Translations under genes and position numbers: made by a program | The notes under the pieces: generated by a model | Databases searched by the model: none | The model's input: the letters and a program-made list of their open reading frames with translations, nothing else | Told to the model about the DNA's origin: nothing | DNA from: Marinagarivorans sp. UBA5870 | GTDB lineage: Bacteria > Pseudomonadota > Gammaproteobacteria > Pseudomonadales > Cellvibrionaceae | Direction of reading: 5' to 3' | DNA length: 10,330 nt | Assembly: GCA_002432555.1 (NCBI GenBank) | Contig: DJFO01000152.1 | Location: 13,301 to 23,630, forward strand | Shown here: positions 1 through 6,931 of the stretch, in pieces | Position numbering within the stretch: position 1 is the stretch's first letter | How the letters are laid out: every line of letters begins with the position of its first letter

Positions 1-1
1 C

Positions 2-148
2 CTCGGCAATCCTCCAGCAAGTCATCCATCAAACGACAAAAAGTTGAGTCGGAGTCGGCAAATTGATCTCTTGTCGGCATGGTGGGAAGAGCAATTGCGG
101 ACACAGCTGAAGAGGCACGTCCCATTGACCGATAGCGAGATCCATTAG
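2..148 (+). CDS. Possible 3' end of an unidentified gene (5' end outside window)
   Basis: The second forward frame is open from the left edge to a TAG at 146-148, giving 48 residues. The last part looks protein-like: a predicted amphipathic helix with two adjacent Trp (WWEEQLRTQLKRH) and a polar end (LTDSEIH). No domain can be recognised in so short a piece. Another forward frame is also open for the first 14 codons and ends at a TGA at 45-47, so the assignment is not certain. If real, the gene ends 167 bases before the outer-membrane protein gene and runs in the same direction. Confidence 0.35.
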   Translation, partial: LGNPPASHPSNDKKLSRSRQIDLLSAWWEEQLRTQLKRHVPLTDSEIH

Positions 149-315
149 GCCCCGGGAATTGTGACGACAGTCGCTTTATGCCGGACCGGTTTGGTCGAAT
201 TGAGACCGCGAGTACACTGGTTTTGCAGGGCCGCGTTTGGTACCACGATGTTTATCAAAAAAATGCGCTTTATCTAAGAACGCCACTTTCACATGATCTT
301 AAAGGATAAATTTCA

Positions 316-1449
316 ATGAAAAAAAGTTTTCTGGTTATCTCCGGCGTTACGACGTCTCTTTTGTTAACGGCCATATCCGACGCCTATGCCGCGGGATGTG
401 TGGTTGCCCGGGGAGCGGGCATGCCGAACAGTTCTTTAGGTTTGCATCACGGTGAAGACGGTCAGTCCGAACATGACAATATGGCGGAGGAGTCCAACCT
501 TCAGCTAACAGTCGCTTACCGCGCTTTCCGCTCTGACCGGCATTTCTCGGGCAAGGAAGAGCACAAAAATCGTAAGCAAGAGGGCAGCGAAGTCATCAAC
601 GACTCGCGTTTTATCGATGTGGCGCTGTCTTACGAATTTAATGATTTATACAGCATGAGTGTTACTCTTCCGTTTGCCTATCATGATCGTTCGAGTGTGG
701 TGAGGGATGCTAACCGCGTAATACTGCAAAGATATCACACCCAAAATGCTGGATTCGGTGACATCCAGGTTGTCGGTAATCGATGGGTGTTTGATCCGAA
801 AGAGGCCACTAACGGGAATATTTCCGTCGGAGTAGGCCTCGATATGCCGACAGGCAAGGAGGATGCTCGTGATGTTTTCATGGCATATAACGCGGAATCC
901 GGCCGAATCGTTGCCGAAACCCGAACTGTTGATCAATCCATCCAGCTGGGCGATGGAGGATGGGGTCTCATTCTGAATGTTAATTCCTACTATAGATTCT
1001 CCTCGAGGCTTGCTGGGTACTTTGATAGCACTTACGCACTAACTCCAGAGGAAAAAAACGGGGTGCCTACGTTTCGGTCAAACCCGTTCGAGGCGGAGAT
1101 GTCGATAGCGGATACTTATTTGGCTCGCTCAGGTATCAATTACCTCGCGTATCCGAAGTACGATCTGGTTCTGAGTTTGGGCGCGCGAATCGAAGGGGTC
1201 GCGGTCAAGGACCTCATCGGCGGAGACGACGGCTTTAGACGCCCAGGATATGACGTTTCGATCGAGCCGGGCGTTTCCATGACCATCAACTCATGGATGC
1301 TCGACCTCTATGTTCCCATTACGGTCGATCAAAACCGTCAAAGAAGCGTAGCTGACAAACAGTATTCGGCATCCTCAGGTATACGCAGGCATGGCGATGC
1401 CGCGTTTGCCGATTATTCGGTCACCTTCGCTGTCACCAAGGTTTTGTGA
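316..1449 (+). CDS. Outer-membrane beta-barrel protein, MetA-pathway/transporter-like
   Basis: The 377-residue protein begins with a clear Sec signal peptide: MKKS, a hydrophobic core, then a probable cleavage after Ala25 in AYA-A. The mature part is built of alternating hydrophobic/polar strands with aromatic girdle residues, separated by polar loops, as in a porin-like barrel. The run SYEFNDLYSMSVTLPFAY, the 'GDIQV' strand, the 'PTGKED' turn and 'VDQSIQLGDGGWG' resemble the broad outer-membrane 'transporter / phenol MetA-degradation' family (Pfam Phenol_MetA_deg). This is by memory, not by search. The mature N-terminus is rich in His and acidic residues (HHGEDGQSEHD), which might bind metal. 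The last residue is Leu rather than the usual aromatic residue of barrels. The start is supported by AAAGGA at 301-306, nine bases before the ATG. Substrate unknown. It leads a same-strand series with the small secreted protein and the phosphoesterase. Confidence 0.8.
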   Translation: MKKSFLVISGVTTSLLLTAISDAYAAGCVVARGAGMPNSSLGLHHGEDGQSEHDNMAEESNLQLTVAYRAFRSDRHFSGKEEHKNRKQEGSEVINDSRFIDVALSYEFNDLYSMSVTLPFAYHDRSSVVRDANRVILQRYHTQNAGFGDIQVVGNRWVFDPKEATNGNISVGVGLDMPTGKEDARDVFMAYNAESGRIVAETRTVDQSIQLGDGGWGLILNVNSYYRFSSRLAGYFDSTYALTPEEKNGVPTFRSNPFEAEMSIADTYLARSGINYLAYPKYDLVLSLGARIEGVAVKDLIGGDDGFRRPGYDVSIEPGVSMTINSWMLDLYVPITVDQNRQRSVADKQYSASSGIRRHGDAAFADYSVTFAVTKVL

Positions 1450-1467
1450 TTAGCGAATCTATAACCT

Positions 1468-1489
1468 CAAGGGATTCTCTGGTCCCTTG
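1468..1489 (+). other. Hairpin downstream of the outer-membrane protein gene
   Basis: CAAGGGA (1468-1474) and TCCCTTG (1483-1489) form a perfect 7-bp stem with an 8-base loop, 18 bases after the TGA of the barrel gene. No T-run follows, so it is not a canonical intrinsic terminator. It may be a weak attenuator or a 3'-end stabilising stem. Confidence 0.35.
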
Positions 1490-1579
1490 CGTCCTATCCT
1501 CTAACTCGACGCGGATCTGGGACTCTGCGCAAGTCTGGATTCCGTGGTGCAGTAAGAATTGGTACTTCGCTGATTTTCT

Positions 1580-1609
1580 TTGCATATCCTTTGCCGATTC
1601 CGTTATCCT
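1580..1609 (+). promoter_or_regulatory. Weak candidate sigma70 promoter for the small secreted protein / phosphoesterase genes
   Basis: TTGCAT (1580-1585) is followed after 18 bases by TATCCT (1604-1609). They match the -35 and -10 consensus at 3/6 and 4/6. The position, about 40 bases before the GTG at 1649, is suitable, but the match is modest. Confidence 0.25.
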
Positions 1610-1635
1610 GTTAAAGAGGGCATTTCGCGTCGAAC

Positions 1636-1640
1636 AAGGA
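1636..1640 (+). promoter_or_regulatory. Ribosome binding site deciding the GTG start at 1649
   Basis: AAGGA lies eight bases before the GTG at 1649. Upstream in-frame starts (for example at 1580) would put an Arg-rich, non-signal-like stretch in front of the evident signal peptide, so GTG 1649 is preferred. Confidence 0.6.
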
Positions 1641-1648
1641 ATCCGGTA

Positions 1649-2071
1649 GTGAAGAAGCGTTGGTTATTCGTTTGCTCTATTGCTGGTATTGCGGCGTCGT
1701 CTAACGAATTGGTCGCAAAAGATTTTGCTGTCCGATTGGATCCGGCTGCCGGTTCCGCCCAACAAGACACCAGTACCGATCATCAGGAACTTTATATATC
1801 CCGGATTTTCGAAGCGACCGATTATTTCAACAGAAACTTCAAGTTTTTCGCCGGCTCAATCGGCGGGCTCGGGCTCGAGTATCTGGATCGGAAAGTGGCG
1901 TTTGGCCTTGGTGTTGGCTATAGGTACGACCTCTACGGTCCAGACGATCCTGGGCCGCTTCAGCATAACCCCGATAAGTTAGATGACATGTCTGGTCCCG
2001 GTGACTCGCTGACGATCACATCCTTCTTAGAACATTCTGACTCGCAGCGCCTTTTCGCACGCACCAACTAA
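1649..2071 (+). CDS. Small secreted or outer-membrane-associated protein of unknown function
   Basis: I do not recognise this 140-residue protein. From the GTG start it opens with a typical signal peptide: KKRW, a hydrophobic stretch to about residue 18, and a probable cleavage after LVA at residue 23. A polar Ala/Gln/Asp/Thr segment follows (about 26-47). Then come two strongly beta-prone, Gly-rich runs around residues 66-93, including GLGLEYLDRKVAFGLGVGYR, which look like a pair of transmembrane beta-strands. The C-terminal 45 residues are polar, Pro/Asp-rich and probably flexible. It is too short for a complete barrel, so it could be a truncated barrel remnant or a small accessory protein. 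The phosphoesterase start lies only three bases after its TAA, so the two are probably co-translated. The 199-base gap from the barrel gene suggests a separate promoter or a weakly linked operon. Confidence 0.6.
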   Translation: MKKRWLFVCSIAGIAASSNELVAKDFAVRLDPAAGSAQQDTSTDHQELYISRIFEATDYFNRNFKFFAGSIGGLGLEYLDRKVAFGLGVGYRYDLYGPDDPGPLQHNPDKLDDMSGPGDSLTITSFLEHSDSQRLFARTN

Positions 2072-2074
2072 GCC

Positions 2075-2950
2075 ATGCCGCGCCTATTCGCAATCTCTGA
2101 CCTGCATGTCGACCATTCCGTCAATATGGAACATGTGCTCGCATTATCCGCTCATGATTATTGCAATGACGCATTGATCATCGCCGGCGACGTTACCGAA
2201 TGCCTGGATCGTATGGATCGTCTTTTCGACAGTTTGCGCGCAAAGTTCCGCAGCGTAAGCTTCGTGCCGGGAAACCATGAATTGTGGGTTCGGCGTGATC
2301 CCGCGGGATGTTCGCTCGAAAAGTTTTGGGCGGTTATTAACCTATGCCGGGAGTTTGATATACACACGGCGCCGCACAGGATCGGCTGCGGAAATGCCGC
2401 GCTCTGGATTGTGCCTTTGTTCTCTTGGTACTGTAAACCAGAGCAGGGCTCGCGCTCCCTTTATATACCAAAAGTTGATGAAGACCAAAGCAGAGTCGTT
2501 TGGGGGGACGACTATTTCTGCCGTTGGGCTGAGGGAGTCAGCCCAGCAGACTACTTTCTGCAACTCAACCAGGTTAACATTTCACGGAATTACGATGCAC
2601 CCGTGATCACCTTTAGTCATTTTTTGCCGCGGCGGGAGCTTATGTTCGCAACGCGTGAGCTCATCGATGCATACGGCAGGGGTGATACACCGATCGGGTC
2701 GTATCCGAACGACCCTCTGCCATCTTTTAATTTCTCCAGAGTTGCGGGGGACTTCGGCATTGAGCAGCAATTACGACAGGTGCGCGCGATTTTGCACGTG
2801 TATGGTCATCAACATCGCGATCGCGACATACGACTTGAAGGTGTGAGGTATGTATCGCATTGCCTTGGGAGCTGGCACGAACACCGGCTGCGGGCGGGCA
2901 CTCCAGTCGTGTTGAAAAACATATTGGATGGGCTGTCACCGGCGCAATAA
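2075..2950 (+). CDS. Calcineurin-like metallophosphoesterase
   Basis: The 291-residue protein carries all the classical metal-binding blocks of the calcineurin-like phosphoesterase fold in order. They are SDLHVDH (Asp9, His11), AGDVTE (Asp39), PGNHELW (Asn67, His68), SHFLPR (His182) and YGHQHRD (His245, His247). The complete set predicts an active di-metal phosphohydrolase (monoester, diester or nucleotide). No signal peptide is visible, so it should act in the cytoplasm. The insert around residues 100-175 is family-variable and gives no substrate clue. The ATG is three bases after the stop of the secreted-protein gene, with no strong Shine-Dalgarno of its own, which fits translational coupling. 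The STAND-NTPase gene follows after 67 bases. A phosphoesterase beside a STAND switch could act in a signalling or defence pair, for instance by degrading a nucleotide signal, but that is inference only. Confidence 0.9.
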   Translation: MPRLFAISDLHVDHSVNMEHVLALSAHDYCNDALIIAGDVTECLDRMDRLFDSLRAKFRSVSFVPGNHELWVRRDPAGCSLEKFWAVINLCREFDIHTAPHRIGCGNAALWIVPLFSWYCKPEQGSRSLYIPKVDEDQSRVVWGDDYFCRWAEGVSPADYFLQLNQVNISRNYDAPVITFSHFLPRRELMFATRELIDAYGRGDTPIGSYPNDPLPSFNFSRVAGDFGIEQQLRQVRAILHVYGHQHRDRDIRLEGVRYVSHCLGSWHEHRLRAGTPVVLKNILDGLSPAQ

Positions 2951-3017
2951 GAGCTTTAGGGCTCAGCGGTGATTGGCATAGTCAATCGCCAGAGAAAAAA
3001 CATTAACAAGGTGAAGT

Positions 3018-6000
3018 ATGCTGCTGCGCATAATCGATTTGGAAAATTCTTCTCCGAATACCGTTGTCGAACTGATTCTAGAGTATCCCGGTGGCATTTT
3101 GTCGTTTCGTACTGCCCCCTATACGTCACCCATCACGGAAAATTTCCGCCTAAGTTTGGCGCGTTACTTTGGCGGGTATCCACAATCTTATTCGGTGGCC
3201 ACGGAAACGGCGGACACTGTTAATAAATTGCTGAAGTTCGGCCAGCACTTAGGTGACCAGCTGTTGGGCGAAGATCTCCAGCTGGTCCGGATGAAGGAGA
3301 TCATTGAGGATCTCGGCTATGCGAACTTAAAAGTTCAGATCGAGTCTAGTCGGCCGCTTTTTTTTCGCGAACTTTGGGAATGCTTAATTCTGCACGATTC
3401 CAAATACGTCTTGTCTGCCGCGGTCAAAGGGTACGTGAGGAAGTTTGTGGATGAGGATTTTCCGCGCGATTATCCGGATCTGAATTATCGGTTGAAGGTC
3501 GCCCCCGCCGCGCGCGAGAAGCTTCACCGTCTACTCAACAGCGATCACTCGGCGGCGGAAAACCAGCCCTTGCGAATCCTTTATTTGCTGTCGCGACCGC
3601 GTGAAGCGGCTCTGCCTGAAAGAAGCAGTTGCGCGACCGCGTTAAGTCTCGCGGCCGTAGGTGCTGGAGGCATAGTGGATTATGAGATTCATCATGCGCA
3701 AGATGAGACGAGCCTCTTCGCTAGGCTAGCGGATACAGACCGCCCAGTGCACGTCATTCAGTACGACGGCCCCGTTGTGATAGAGGAGGGTGTGCCCGCT
3801 ATTGTATTGCACGGTGCCGCAGCATCCGACTTCACCTTGCCAGTTACTGAGCTAGCGGCGGCTATGGTGAAAAACCGCGTTGCGTTGTTCAACTTGGATG
3901 CTCGCAGCTACAGTGGGGCGGATTGTTATGTGGGTTTAGCACTCGTAGCACAGGCTGCGCAGCGCGCCGGGCTGGGCAATATCGTGGGTCTTGCGGGTGT
4001 GACCAATCCTTGGATTAGCGGGCGATGTTTCGAAATTCTCTACGGGAAAATCGCCAAAGGGTTGAGCCTGGAGCAAGCAGTCATAGAAGCTCGCAAGCAA
4101 CTGCAGGCTGATCTCGACCTCCCGCTTGCTACCTACAAACCGACTGCATTTCATTGCTGGCCGCTGCTGGTGCACTATTCGGGACAATCGGTTACCTTTT
4201 TTGAATCGCCTCAGGAAGAGTCCGTTGATGATTCACCCGGCCTCGGTGTAATCCACGATAGGTTGTTTGGTTTCCGCAGCGAGATGTTGCCGCCGATCTA
4301 CAGCCCTTCTGGCGACGGAGAGGTGGTAACAGTGGTCGAGAATTTGAGGTCGTCATTGTTGAAAACGGTGATGATCACTGGTGAGGAGGGCATGGGGAAA
4401 ACCCAGCTTGCACATACTGCTGCCGCCTACCTCGCGCAGAAGGAATACATAGACTATGGCTTCTATTTCGATTTTGAACGTGAGAGCTATGAACCCTTAG
4501 ATATGTTGGAAATGATCGCGCATGCTCTGGGCGTGAGTCAGCACGAACTGGTAGAGAATAAGCTGACGCAACTGAGGTGCTGTTTTGTTTTCGATGGTCT
4601 GGTGGAGCAGGAAAACAATGTTGCCACGCGAGAAAGCTTGCAGGCTTTCTTCCGGTTACTTCATGAGCAGGCACACAGTTTGATCTTTGTTTGCCGTAGA
4701 GCAGTCGCAACCAAGCTTCCCATGGTGGAAGTTTCCCCTGAAGGGCTGAGTCTTTTGGAGCAGAAGATCCTGGTCGCGGGAGCTCTCAGGCAACAGAAAC
4801 TTTCTCCTCGTGATGAAACAGAAGACTGGGACGCCGTATTGATGCCGTTGAACGGACATCCCTGGTTAACACAGAAAATAGCGCCATTGCTGGCGCGCAC
4901 ACCCGCAGCTGCTTTGAAGGAGGAGATCAGGCAGACAATCCTCGATGCTCCGGCCGGGTCCGTTGTCGAGCATTTTTATGTTTGGCAGTGGTCGCTCTTG
5001 TCGACTCCGCAGCAACACCTGCTGTTGCTGTGCGCAAAGGTTCAAGGGTTGTTGTTTGAACTCTTATTGCCGGTCTTCGGTCATCGTGAATTGGATGGAT
5101 GTGCAGCTGATCTACTGACGCGTCTCAAGGATAAAGACCTGGACTTTTCCGCTACCATCGGCGCATACGAGATGGGAGGCTTTCTGCGAAGAGTGCCGCT
5201 GGGAAGAATGCTGGACCCCCGTTGTGCAAAATTTCTGGCTATTCAATCAGATCTCGCTTTCGCAGGGAATGACAACGCTGATGTCCCGCTCGTGTTTAGT
5301 CAAGTAATATGTGAAGCAATCATCCTTCTGGTTCGACATATTGGCAAACAGGCGAACCCTGCACTTGCCAATTATTTGTTAGCCAACCGGCGAGATTGGG
5401 TACAACATATGGAAGCATTATGGTTCGGTAAGGACTATAGACGCTTCAACCGCATAAAAGGTGCCCTAGAGCATCTGTTATCTCAAGCGAAACTGGAGCA
5501 AGAGGTTAAGGCGTGGGCTGTCGATCTTTTATCTCGATCAATTGTTGTTGATGAAGAAGCACCAGGCGATGCCAGCCTGTGCTGGCTGTCGCTTGCCAGT
5601 AGCGCGCTGGGCACTGACGGTGCCATAGAGAATCAGAAAATTATCCAAGGCGCTAGCGTATGGGGTGTTTGGACAGATGCCCAAGCCGAGCCTCTATCCG
5701 AACAGCAGCTCATTGTGTTTCGATACGCGACGACCTTTTTAGAATCTTTTTACAAGCGACGCCAGGAATGGCGAAATTTTATCCATGTCTGCTCCCTGAC
5801 CCTGCGGGTGTATAGGTACCACGAAAAATGGATGCTCGTAATCCAGGGTTTGCAGTCCCTCGCCCGGGTCCACCAAGAACTCAACGAGTATGATCAAACT
5901 GTCGCTTACGAAGATGCGATCATTTTCGATATTCCCTATGATGACGCGCCTCCGGGCCTTTTTCAGCAGCAATTACTTGAAATCATCCTGGCCTGTATTG

Positions 6001-6323
6001 CCCGCGAAGATTTTTCGCGAGCGCAGAACCTGTTAAGCCGGTTGCGGAATGAACCGGGTTCCGAAAAAATTTTGGACCTGATGGAATCCGTCCAGAGTGA
6101 CTTGGATTACCAAGCTGGCAATTATACGGCTGCCCTCCCGCTCTATTGTCGCGCATGGTCGCGTCTGTGGCAGTCCGGTCAGCAGCTCCAGATCCAAAAG
6201 GTAAAAGATCGCCTGCTGGCGATAGAGGATAATCTCGGCCAAGAGGTTTTCCAGGAGCACTTCATTCGATCGGTTCCCGCAGGAACACCTCAGCCACGCG
6301 ATTTCAATGGCGTTTTTCACTGA
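3018..6323 (+). CDS. CHAT-like (degenerate) - STAND NTPase - TPR-like multidomain protein
   Basis: This 1101-residue cytoplasmic protein has three parts. Residues about 60-390 match the CHAT layout: the LRV/ELWE pre-domain helices (FFRELWECL near 115), the first strand RILYLLSRPRE (186-196), VHVIQYDG (244-251), the strand VALFNLDARS (288-297), the helix GLSLEQAVIEARKQL (348-362) and WPLLVHY (381-387). Residues about 430-640 form a P-loop STAND/NB-ARC-type switch: Walker A GEEGMGKT (455-462), Walker B CCFVFDG (521-527), sensor strand LIFVCRR (555-561) and GHP (613-615). Residues about 640-1080 are all-helical and TPR-like, as in YQAGNYTAALPLYCRAW (1031-1047), and probably sense a ligand or partner. 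The catalytic His expected after 'DG' is Pro252, and the Cys expected in an 'NACRS'-like motif aligns with Ala295, so proteolysis is unlikely. AAGG lies six bases before the ATG. It is the last gene of a same-strand series with the phosphoesterase. An immune or stress-switch role is inferred from architecture. Confidence 0.8.
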   Translation: MLLRIIDLENSSPNTVVELILEYPGGILSFRTAPYTSPITENFRLSLARYFGGYPQSYSVATETADTVNKLLKFGQHLGDQLLGEDLQLVRMKEIIEDLGYANLKVQIESSRPLFFRELWECLILHDSKYVLSAAVKGYVRKFVDEDFPRDYPDLNYRLKVAPAAREKLHRLLNSDHSAAENQPLRILYLLSRPREAALPERSSCATALSLAAVGAGGIVDYEIHHAQDETSLFARLADTDRPVHVIQYDGPVVIEEGVPAIVLHGAAASDFTLPVTELAAAMVKNRVALFNLDARSYSGADCYVGLALVAQAAQRAGLGNIVGLAGVTNPWISGRCFEILYGKIAKGLSLEQAVIEARKQLQADLDLPLATYKPTAFHCWPLLVHYSGQSVTFFESPQEESVDDSPGLGVIHDRLFGFRSEMLPPIYSPSGDGEVVTVVENLRSSLLKTVMITGEEGMGKTQLAHTAAAYLAQKEYIDYGFYFDFERESYEPLDMLEMIAHALGVSQHELVENKLTQLRCCFVFDGLVEQENNVATRESLQAFFRLLHEQAHSLIFVCRRAVATKLPMVEVSPEGLSLLEQKILVAGALRQQKLSPRDETEDWDAVLMPLNGHPWLTQKIAPLLARTPAAALKEEIRQTILDAPAGSVVEHFYVWQWSLLSTPQQHLLLLCAKVQGLLFELLLPVFGHRELDGCAADLLTRLKDKDLDFSATIGAYEMGGFLRRVPLGRMLDPRCAKFLAIQSDLAFAGNDNADVPLVFSQVICEAIILLVRHIGKQANPALANYLLANRRDWVQHMEALWFGKDYRRFNRIKGALEHLLSQAKLEQEVKAWAVDLLSRSIVVDEEAPGDASLCWLSLASSALGTDGAIENQKIIQGASVWGVWTDAQAEPLSEQQLIVFRYATTFLESFYKRRQEWRNFIHVCSLTLRVYRYHEKWMLVIQGLQSLARVHQELNEYDQTVAYEDAIIFDIPYDDAPPGLFQQQLLEIILACIAREDFSRAQNLLSRLRNEPGSEKILDLMESVQSDLDYQAGNYTAALPLYCRAWSRLWQSGQQLQIQKVKDRLLAIEDNLGQEVFQEHFIRSVPAGTPQPRDFNGVFH

Positions 6324-6337
6324 AATCCGGGTTTATA

Positions 6338-6351
6338 GTGAATATATTCAC
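6338..6351. promoter_or_regulatory. Perfect 14-bp palindrome, candidate operator upstream of the carrier-protein gene
   Basis: GTGAATATATTCAC is identical to its reverse complement. It begins 15 bases after the stop of the STAND protein and ends two bases before the candidate -35 element. Its centre is about 45 bases upstream of the predicted transcription start. That position suits a dimeric activator or a repressor. The cognate regulator is not identifiable. Confidence 0.45.
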
Positions 6352-6353
6352 GG

Positions 6354-6383
6354 TTGCATTTCGGTTGTAGCATGACGTACATT
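6354..6383 (+). promoter_or_regulatory. Candidate promoter for the carrier-protein gene
   Basis: TTGCAT (6354-6359), an 18-base spacer and TACATT (6378-6383) give a plausible sigma70 promoter about 50 bases before the ATG at 6433. The weak -35 agrees with a need for an activator at the adjacent palindrome. Confidence 0.35.
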
Positions 6384-6396
6384 TGACCTGCGGATG
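6382..6396 (+). repeat. 15-bp near-direct repeat, copy 1 (upstream of the carrier-protein gene)
   Basis: TTTGACCTGCGGATG matches 13 of 15 bases of TTTGACCCGTGGATG at 6932-6946. Weaker similarity (a shared CAT..AC pattern) extends about ten bases to the left of both. The pair brackets the carrier-protein gene and its 3' flank. Confidence 0.4.
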
Positions 6397-6422
6397 TTTA
6401 ATCCGAAACCTTGGGAGTGTTT

Positions 6423-6428
6423 GGAGGG
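6423..6428 (+). promoter_or_regulatory. Ribosome binding site deciding the ATG start at 6433
   Basis: GGAGGG ends four bases before the ATG at 6433. The upstream in-frame ATG at 6394 has no comparable site and would add 13 residues not expected in a carrier protein, so 6433 is preferred. Confidence 0.65.
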
Positions 6429-6432
6429 ATTT

Positions 6433-6705
6433 ATGGAAAAGCAGTACATATTGCAAATCTTTCAGGATGCGATAGCGGAGATTTCACCCTACGCGGTGGA
6501 AATTCTCACGCAGGTGGAGAGGGGGAAGAATCCGGATCCTCTGTTGATTGAGTTAGGGATCAACTCCATTGATTATGCGCAGATAGCGAATATCGTGATG
6601 GATAAGTTGAGCATAGACGCTGCGCTCGACATTTTCACTTGCACCAACCGGGTCAGCGAGGTTGTCGAAATATTTCACCGGCTTTCCAACGCGCGGGAAG
6701 TCTAG
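6433..6705 (+). CDS. Stand-alone acyl/peptidyl carrier protein
   Basis: The 90-residue product has the size and helix pattern of a discrete carrier protein (PP-binding family). Its core ELGINSIDYAQI carries the expected phosphopantetheine attachment Ser45 in the LGxxS context, followed by the hydrophobic helix IANIVMDKL and a last helix VSEVVEIFHRL. The holo form would hold an acyl or aminoacyl thioester in the cytoplasm. The 'LGxNSID' core reminds me of discrete carrier proteins of polyketide beta-branching cassettes rather than the fatty-acid AcpP, whose core is 'DSLD'. This is recollection, not a search. No condensing enzyme, ligase or phosphopantetheinyl transferase lies beside it in the window. 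It has its own likely promoter and starts 109 bases after the STAND gene. It could serve the siderophore locus to the right or a pathway elsewhere. Confidence 0.85.
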   Translation: MEKQYILQIFQDAIAEISPYAVEILTQVERGKNPDPLLIELGINSIDYAQIANIVMDKLSIDAALDIFTCTNRVSEVVEIFHRLSNAREV

Positions 6706-6758
6706 ACGGAGATGTGAAGAGGGTCACGAGATCGGTCGGCGGGCTGGTGATAATACGT

Positions 6759-6795
6759 CCGCTGGCTGAACTTTTGCCAGGGGTACGTCCAGCGG
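6759..6795. repeat. Inverted repeat with a competing internal hairpin, non-coding gap
   Basis: CCGCTGG (6759-6765) and CCAGCGG (6789-6795) are perfect 7-bp inverted arms. An alternative 5-bp stem, CTGGC (6762-6766) with GCCAG (6776-6780), shares the left arm and encloses a 9-base loop with TTTT. The two cannot form together. It lies 54 bases after the carrier-protein stop with no T-run behind it, so a terminator role is doubtful. Confidence 0.4.
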
Positions 6796-6931
6796 TATCC
6801 TGCTTGGTGTCGGCCGATAAGGCAAGTCGGCTATTCGATGCGCGGCCCTACCTGATAGACGTTATATCTGTAATGGTAAGTCCTCTGTAATCGGGCGGGG
6901 TAATGACTCGCTAACACTGCATCACAGAACG

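Noticed and set aside
196..276. Promoter elements for the barrel gene (TTGAGA at 200-205, TACACT at 213-218, TATCTA at 271-276)
   Set aside because: None of these pair at 16-18 bases with an acceptable partner, so no promoter is called.
163..279. Short frame of 38 codons upstream of the barrel gene
   Set aside because: Cys/Arg/Trp-rich unlikely peptide with no ribosome site; it overlaps the probable promoter/leader region of the barrel gene.
6714..6890. Possible small gene from the GTG at 6714 after the carrier protein (about 58 residues)
   Set aside because: Only a weak GGAG precedes it, the peptide has no recognisable pattern, and the region contains inverted-repeat arms. It is treated as non-coding.
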